From Cyrtodaria siliqua (Eukaryota > Mollusca > Bivalvia > Adapedonta > Hiatellidae), in contig JAWPHD010001288.1 of the NCBI GenBank assembly GCA_037043455.1, forward strand, positions 248,001 to 312,000: a stretch of 64,000 nucleotides of DNA. Reading direction: 5' to 3'. Below are positions 62,201 to 64,000 of the stretch, piece after piece. Numbering within the stretch: the stretch's first letter is position 1; the number at the start of each line of letters is the position of its first letter. The notes beneath the pieces were generated by a model that searched no databases, had not been told where the DNA came from, and saw only the letters and a program-made list of their open reading frames with translations. The position numbers and the translations under genes are program-made.

Positions 62201-63783
62201 CCAGGCCCAGCGCGCCGTCAATGGCTTAAACAATTTGATCTATTGAGAACGTTCCGGCTAATTAATTAATTAATTTAGCTATACGCGAAGGAGTCTGGAC
62301 TGAAAATAATAAAATGGCGCGCGAATGCGTCGTGTTTACATTCTGTATAAATACGCGTTGCAGAATCTCATTTATTATTTGTAGTTAATAAAATATTTAC
62401 ATATTTTCTTTTTAATATCAATAAATGATAAGTTTAGAATACGTCTTTAACAAATATTATATTTAATTATAAGTACAATATCGAATAACTATGATTAGTG
62501 AAGATCTATTTTTTGTGTGTATGTTGTACGGCTTTGAATATGTTATGACGTCACAAAGTAGGCGGAGCTTACAAATTCGCACCGATGCTGCGTTCGTACC
62601 GATTGATATTTTATCGATTAAACACACATTTTAAGTAAAAAAAAAAAGAAACGTTTCATTATAGATTTGATAACAACTATATTGCGATAAAAACACAAAA
62701 TGAAGCAATTTGAGCTAGATTTGAGCTAGATTTGACCGACTATAATGATGACCCCAGGGTACCCCGTTTCGCCATATAGGCAAAGATGCGACCTTGGGGT
62801 CATAAAGGTAAGACCGTGTCCACGTAATGAAATGTGGCATTTGTACAGTGCTTTGGGGTGTATAGAATCATTGGTAGTAAAGAATCATTTCCAGACTTGA
62901 AGATATATCATATAAGCATACATTTATTCAACGGTGAAATTATTTTGGACATGTTTCCATGCAAAATATATCACTACGTGCAACACCTCTCAGAAAAAAA
63001 GATTCTATACTACCTGAATGAAGTGTGTTTTTGAAGCGAAAAATACATACGGTCACAATAAACTCAGAAATAAATATTTGCTGTTTTAACACATGTTAGG
63101 GACAAACGTCAAAATGTAATCATCAATTAAGGTAACTTGTTAAGTTTGGCGCTTTTAAGGATAACATAAAATTATGTAAATATTGGTCAAAACCGCCTAT
63201 TAAAAAATCACAGTTTCAGGACATATAATTTTAGAAATTTTGCTATCATACAACTAAAAGGGAAATCTTAATCAGAAATTAAATAAACATTTTCCTTTCA
63301 TTTTAAAATTAGACGTTTAACCCAAGTGATTCTATACCCCTCAAAGCACTGTAATAGTTTAATAAAATGTGACATTTGTAATAGTTTAATCACACTATAA
63401 TTCATATACACCTTACTAGTCCTGCTAGTGTACAGTAGGTTATAGATAATTAATCTGTCATTCAGGGAATTCGAGAAATAGAGACCACAGAACTTCTTTA
63501 CAATTCTAATAAGTTATCTATATTTAATAGCACATTATTTACCATTACACTACAACTTCTCCGGCACTCAAGTGAGAAAATAGTACCGAGCTTATATTTA
63601 CCCAAGTTTATAAACATTCTTTTATACATGATTGCCCCCTTACTGACCCCTATTGGGGCATATTACTATCATCACATATTTATATAGATCAAATGCAATT
63701 ACCTCCTTCCAACAATTCTGGAGGGCTGCAATGACAACGTTACATTCATCTGTGTGTAAGTGTCGAGAAAGGTTGGGATGCAT
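38493..63783 (-). CDS. CMC2: CMC2-like twin Cx9C mitochondrial protein (3 exons, complete)
   Basis: Exons on the minus strand: 63703-63783, 39554-39625, 38493-38588. All junctions are phase 0 with GT/AG, giving 82 residues (human CMC2 is 79). The N-terminus MHPNLSRHLHTDECN closely follows the family MHPDLSPHLHTEECN. The two Cx9C pairs are C14/C24 and C37/C47, the hallmark of intermembrane-space proteins imported by the MIA40 relay. The C-terminus keeps the family spacing of an aromatic, NR, then S..H (YFMQQNR, SERH). CMC2 is linked in yeast and human to cytochrome c oxidase biogenesis. Intron 1 is 24,077 bp and full of mobile elements; intron 2 is 965 bp. METTL1 starts 99 nt after the stop on the same strand, and I see no AATAAA between them. 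Confidence 0.9.
39150..39540. repeat. Dispersed repeat with tRNA-like block, CMC2 intron 2
   Basis: The second half matches 48480-48650 plus 49390-49520 ('gacttatttgggtctacgct', 'gacagttatttg.ttatgct'). At 39210-39275 the minus strand reads 'gtttagctcagttgggagtg', a tRNA 5' half with an A box. Confidence 0.55.
39554..39625 (-). CDS. CMC2: CMC2 exon 2
   Basis: It encodes residues 28-51 with the second Cx9C pair (CNEFDRMLNRC). Acceptor 'ttatttgcag', donor GAG|gtattg. A dispersed repeat ('caattgaattggggttttaa...') begins about 11-18 bp upstream of this acceptor. Confidence 0.92.
39637..40075. repeat. Dispersed repeat ('gcaccaacacatgaaaagg'), CMC2 intron 1
   Basis: It shares 'gttatatggcgcc', 'catgaacatgccaggctcat' and 'tgctgcaaattct' with copies at 47.28-47.81 kb and, inverted, 48.1-48.39 kb. 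Its edge lies within about 20 bp of the CMC2 exon 2 acceptor. Overlapping frames here are incidental. Confidence 0.75.
40190..40374 (+). pseudogene. Possible coding fragment, unidentified
   Basis: Downstream of 'atattttcag' there is a 60-codon open stretch to TGA, in the frame starting two bases after the acceptor. It includes a Cys-rich start (DACRHMTQECCETK) and a charged middle (GEKQRRSLLYQEEG). Composition is less AT-rich than the flanks. It sits between a dispersed repeat and a minus-orientation array element. It could be a relic exon or chance; no family is recognised. Confidence 0.25.
40706..42930 (-). repeat. Large 'gtagcgactacttcttg' array element, minus orientation
   Basis: It reads in reverse from the 3' terminus 'acaagaggtcaatgaccttg' to the 5' terminus 'agctctgctgatctctgatc', with 'agtagagct' after it. 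About seven monomers are present, the last three being nearly identical 320-bp units (41921, 42241, 42561). It ends in an 'acagacggacagacggacgg' run. Confidence 0.9.
43308..43876. mobile_element. TIR element, about 570 bp, in a 27-bp repeat
   Basis: The ends 'aaaggactaggtatgataag' and the inverse 'cttatcataccttgtccttt' continue to 'ggccccaa'. The flanks are copies of 'gacatttgtaatagtttaat' and 'aaaatg'. The target duplication is unclear. The open frames inside are incidental. Confidence 0.65.
43877..45270. other. Interval in CMC2 intron 1 with no supported gene
   Basis: After a few 'gacatttgtaatagtttaat' copies it includes 'ggcggagcttatcgtactta' duplicated as 'ggcggagcttagcgcttatc' at about 44.05-44.11 kb, then AT-rich DNA. 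No exon was found. Confidence 0.4.
45281..45628. mobile_element. MITE-like element of the AGGGGACA/TTAA type
   Basis: Ends 'aggggacaaacagcaatctt' and the inverse 'aattgccacgtgtccccttt'. TTAA follows on the right; the left flank has a decayed TTA. It is related to ends at 13231 and 19379 ('aaagggaaacacgg'). Confidence 0.5.
45851..46475 (+). repeat. Tandem duplication of about 328 bp with 'ttcggtgcatatgcc' clusters
   Basis: Units start at about 45851 and 46179 and share 'atgcatttttgttcggtgca', 'ctgaatgcaggtgtgtgaag' and 'caactttaatcaagtga'. A short 'tatgttcggtgcatatgcc' microrepeat precedes it from 45765. Confidence 0.85.
46650..46897. mobile_element. Short MITE, 248 bp, 20-bp perfect TIRs
   Basis: 'caacttttataatcggtcac' at 46650-46669 is the exact inverse of 'gtgaccgattataaaagttg' at 46878-46897. 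Confidence 0.7.
47170..47208. repeat. (AT)n microsatellite
   Basis: Uninterrupted 'atatatatatatatatat' run after a T tract. Confidence 0.95.
47284..47812. repeat. Two copies of the 'caccaac...ttatat.gc' dispersed repeat
   Basis: The first copy runs 47284-47610, the second 47612-47812. Both carry 'gaacatgccaggctcatc' or close variants, 'gataaaatatgga' and 'tgctgcaaattct'. Confidence 0.65.
48085..48392 (-). repeat. Inverted copy of the same dispersed repeat
   Basis: 'ttcatgtgttggtgcacctt' at the right end and 'aaatggaggatgagcctgat' identify it. Two frames on the minus strand are repeat shadows. Confidence 0.65.
48655..49388 (-). repeat. Array element, minus orientation, inserted in another repeat
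   Basis: Terminus 'acaagtggtcaatgacc' to 'ctctgctgatttctgatcag' and 'tcgagct'. Two monomers match 40.7-42.9 kb. It splits the repeat that is continuous at 39.33-39.54 kb. Confidence 0.85.
49890..49987. repeat. Head-to-head tRNA-like halves forming a 27-bp inverted repeat
   Basis: 'ctcgatagctcagttggtag' then 'agcgct' at 49890-49915, and its inverse at 49961-49987, differ at one internal base. Both are tRNA 5' halves with an A box. On the minus strand an anticodon-like arm (ctagc/gctgg) and B-box-like 'gggttcggg' follow. Confidence 0.75.
50024..50510. repeat. Dispersed duplication, copy 1 (copy 2 at 56261-56815)
   Basis: Shared text includes 'cgtctcacaacacagttaat', 'gaaacttgacgtctgttgct', 'aatatcaatagtttgaagag', 'gatctgggctcagaaac' and 'agcgccagaaagttcctacc'. 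Copy 1 has an internal duplicate of 'cccggtattaagactctcag'. Confidence 0.85.
50801..53512. mobile_element. Non-autonomous hAT-like element, 2.7 kb, internally duplicated
   Basis: Termini CAGGGCCTTCCCCAG and the inverse CTTGGGAAGGCCCTG. The flanks GTCAC and GTCAA are consistent with a 5-bp duplication. Two long internal copies begin 50858 and 51540 ('gaaacagacatgccgc', 'catttccca.tgttaattaa'). A second hAT-like element sits inside (51732-52625). No transposase frame was seen. Confidence 0.7.
51732..52625. mobile_element. Nested hAT-like element, 894 bp, 5-bp TSD TAAGG
   Basis: The ends CAGGGCTCCAAGAA and the inverse TTCTTGGAGCCCTG are flanked by TAAGG (51727-51731 and 52626-52630). The other internal copy of the host element has the unbroken site 'gcgataagggtctaattc' at about 51071-51088. 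Subterminal 'ccgacgcccagggctagtcc' and its inverse-like 'acttgccctgggctattccc' are present. Confidence 0.88.
53514..53790. repeat. Degenerate 'gtcaa' repeat tract
   Basis: 'gtcaagtcaagtcaagacc' and many later 'aagtcaagt' variants, also seen just left of the hAT-like element at 50785-50800. The element therefore inserted into this tract. Confidence 0.6.
53985..55235. repeat. About 80-bp tandem repeat ('gcgaccgacattcttga'), interrupted
   Basis: Units carry 'gtgacaaataaatt', 'acgtaaggtta' and 'aaggttgtatgcgaccgaca' at 53985-54236 and 55120-55235. The gap between holds a fold-back MITE and other DNA. Confidence 0.7.
54237..54690. mobile_element. Fold-back MITE, about 450 bp
   Basis: The left 'aaggccaaacaaaaaaatac' and right 'ggtgttttttttggcctt' are inverse ends. 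Arms of about 170 bp pair throughout ('tgaacaatgatttatcacaa' with its inverse). Related ends occur at 55560-55640, 56640-56720, 58795-58870 and 60060-60150. Confidence 0.8.
55734..55798 (-). CDS. Putative second exon of the same unidentified gene
   Basis: It is open from the acceptor 'agagaaacag' (poor pyrimidine tract) to a donor GAG|gtaatt. It encodes 21 codons, starting VSTPHRNLYMGPGQYLDCM, with a completing phase-2 start. The Pro/Gly/Tyr-rich wording looks coding, but no domain is recognised. No later exon was found on the minus strand down to 39.6 kb. Confidence 0.38.
56261..56815. repeat. Dispersed duplication, copy 2
   Basis: It matches 50024-50510. It has an extra 80-100 bp at about 56620-56725 beginning 'ataaggccaaaacaaaaaat', absent from copy 1, which marks a later insertion of the 'aaggccaaa' MITE family. 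Confidence 0.85.
57201..57595 (+). repeat. 51-bp tandem repeat giving a long repetitive frame
   Basis: About four units of 'ttcgccacaacatcacgaca' plus 'aacttttccattctgat'. Because 51 is divisible by three, a 130-codon frame stays open with a 17-residue period (RHNITTNFSILIC). I treat it as a repeat artefact. Confidence 0.75.
57600..58505. other. Interval in CMC2 intron 1 with no supported gene
   Basis: AT-rich DNA without a clear repeat boundary or exon. Confidence 0.4.
58513..58785 (+). repeat. 44-bp minisatellite, first array
   Basis: The unit is 'gtaatgcagaaatgacagcg' followed by 'ctcgacatctctatgaaaat' and 'ggga'. About six copies. The array is interrupted 1.4 kb before the second array by MITE and hAT-like sequence. 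Confidence 0.9.
59012..59891. mobile_element. hAT-like element, 880 bp, 5-bp TSD CAATC, with nested MITE
   Basis: Ends CAGGACTAGAAATTAACACT and the inverse AGTGCTAATTTCGAGCCCTG (imperfect). CAATC flanks at 59007-59011 and 59892-59896. A 518-bp TTAA MITE sits inside. No transposase. Confidence 0.85.
59131..59648. mobile_element. TTAA fold-back MITE nested in the hAT-like element
   Basis: Near-perfect arms of about 190 bp, starting AGGGGTTGATGCACCATTTT at the left and its inverse at the right, each preceded or followed by TTAA. The centre has 'gatgaagtcatcgcg' and 'cgcgatgacgtcatcg'. A diverged copy lies in TK2 intron 2 at 10.6-11.1 kb. Confidence 0.9.
60160..60912 (+). repeat. 44-bp minisatellite, second array
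   Basis: About 16 units of the same monomer as 58.5 kb, degrading at the right end ('gacatttccatgaaaatgag'). Since 44 is not divisible by three, several short frames open in turn on the minus strand. Confidence 0.93.
61097..61265. repeat. Degenerate 'aatttgctgcaaagttgccg' repeat
   Basis: Several variants of 'gctgcaaagttgc.g.acact' precede and lead into the inverted repeat at 61270-61403. A related wording occurs at 57.2 kb ('gccgcaaac'). Confidence 0.55.
61270..61403. repeat. 54-bp inverted repeat with POU octamers
   Basis: Arms 61270-61323 and 61350-61403 are near-exact inverses (starting gttgcggtacacttttacca) around a 26-bp loop. ATGCAAAT occurs at 61247-61254 and 61289-61296, with ATTTGCAT at 61338-61345 and 61377-61384. 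Confidence 0.85.
62061..62169 (-). CDS. Putative first exon of an unidentified gene inside CMC2 intron 1
   Basis: The minus-strand ATG (ccaggATGG context) opens 36 codons, starting MEREFIFCSGRNSTTG and ending ...DHELNQ, followed by one base and a strong donor CAAG|gtaagc. Base composition is far less AT-rich than the surroundings. The phase-1 end fits the acceptor of the candidate exon at 55798, where G plus AT makes Asp. I do not recognise the family. It lies inside CMC2 intron 1 on the same strand, so it is a nested gene, an alternative CMC2 first exon, or chance. Confidence 0.5.
62170..62335 (-). promoter_or_regulatory. Candidate GC-rich promoter/5' UTR of the unidentified gene
   Basis: This CpG-containing stretch (cccagcgcgccgtc, aatggcgcgcgaatgcg) directly upstream of the putative first exon contrasts with AT-rich flanks. 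aaaATGGCGcgc at 62311-62322 resembles a YY1-type core promoter site. This is an inference from composition and position. Confidence 0.3.
62747..62803. repeat. Short hairpin with 'tgaccccagggtacc' stem
   Basis: 'tgaccccagggt' and the inverse 'accttggggtca' flank a 30-bp loop. The wording resembles the 'ggtacccggggtac' ends at 3.88 and 34.5 kb. Confidence 0.5.
62846..63351. mobile_element. TA-flanked MITE, 506 bp, in a 27-bp repeat
   Basis: Termini CAGTGCTTTGGGGTGTATAG and the imperfect inverse CTATACCCCTCAAAGCACTG, with TA on each side. The uninterrupted target 'gacatttgtaatagtttaat' occurs next to it and at 43.28 kb. Tc1/mariner-type. Confidence 0.8.
63703..63783 (-). CDS. CMC2: CMC2 exon 1
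   Basis: It encodes residues 1-27, starting MHPNLSRHLHTDEC and including the first Cx9C pair (CNVVIAALQNC). The donor is GAG|gtaatt. The 5' UTR runs toward the window edge. Confidence 0.93.
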
Positions 63784-64000
63784 ATCCAGAAATGTTAACA
63801 ATGAAACTCATTCCATCGGTGAAACTGAAAACAGAGAAAAAACAGTGTTTTTTTCAGCTTTTCAGACGAAAATGCAATTTGTAACAATAGGTCAATGACT
63901 ACATGAAGATGACATGCTTTTGATAGCCAGATCACCCATGAGGACAGATTTTTTAAAAGGTAAGGTCATGCATTCCGGTCTTTTTGGTAAAAGGTCCAAA

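Overview
This is a eukaryotic, AT-rich, intron-bearing genomic window. Three recognisable protein-coding genes sit in a dense field of transposable-element debris. The repeat style fits a bivalve mollusc, probably a heterodont clam or mussel: tandem-monomer elements bounded by 'agctctactggcc' and 'aggccctcttgggcct' hairpins, fold-back MITEs, and short-TSD hAT-like elements. That placement is inferred from general familiarity with such repeats; no search was run.

Layout. Positions 1-8300 hold one candidate minus-strand exon of an unidentified gene at the left edge (107-186), then repeats, including a hAT-like element (2673-3375) and a 2.76-kb TIR element with an 8-bp target duplication (4171-6931). 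The TIR element carries a broken PHD-finger-like gene fragment. Positions 8318-31134 are a complete 10-exon thymidine kinase 2 / deoxynucleoside kinase gene on the plus strand. All splice phases agree and the product is 253 residues. Its introns hold many repeats: a LINE 3' end, a TTAA-flanked element with tandem arrays, a TA-flanked element, minisatellites, and several hairpin-bounded array elements. Positions 31135-37400 are the repeat-filled gap between convergent genes. Positions 37611-38393 (minus) are an intact, intronless METTL1, the tRNA m7G46 methyltransferase. Only 99 nt upstream of its ATG, on the same strand, is the stop codon of CMC2, a twin Cx9C mitochondrial protein with three exons at 38493-38588, 39554-39625 and 63703-63783. 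CMC2 intron 1 is 24 kb long and occupies most of the right half of the window. Inside it are two phase-compatible minus-strand exons of an unrecognised gene (62061-62169 and 55734-55798), nested hAT-like elements, fold-back MITEs and minisatellites.

Function. TK2 phosphorylates deoxynucleosides for the mitochondrial dNTP pool, CMC2 is a factor linked to cytochrome c oxidase biogenesis, and METTL1 modifies tRNA. The first two share a mitochondrial theme, but their closeness may be chance. The most unusual gene-level feature is the CMC2-METTL1 juxtaposition with no AATAAA between them. The most unusual repeat-level feature is a set of elements that share terminal hairpins but carry different, exchangeable tandem monomers. 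No rRNA gene, convincing functional tRNA, CRISPR array or viral gene was seen.
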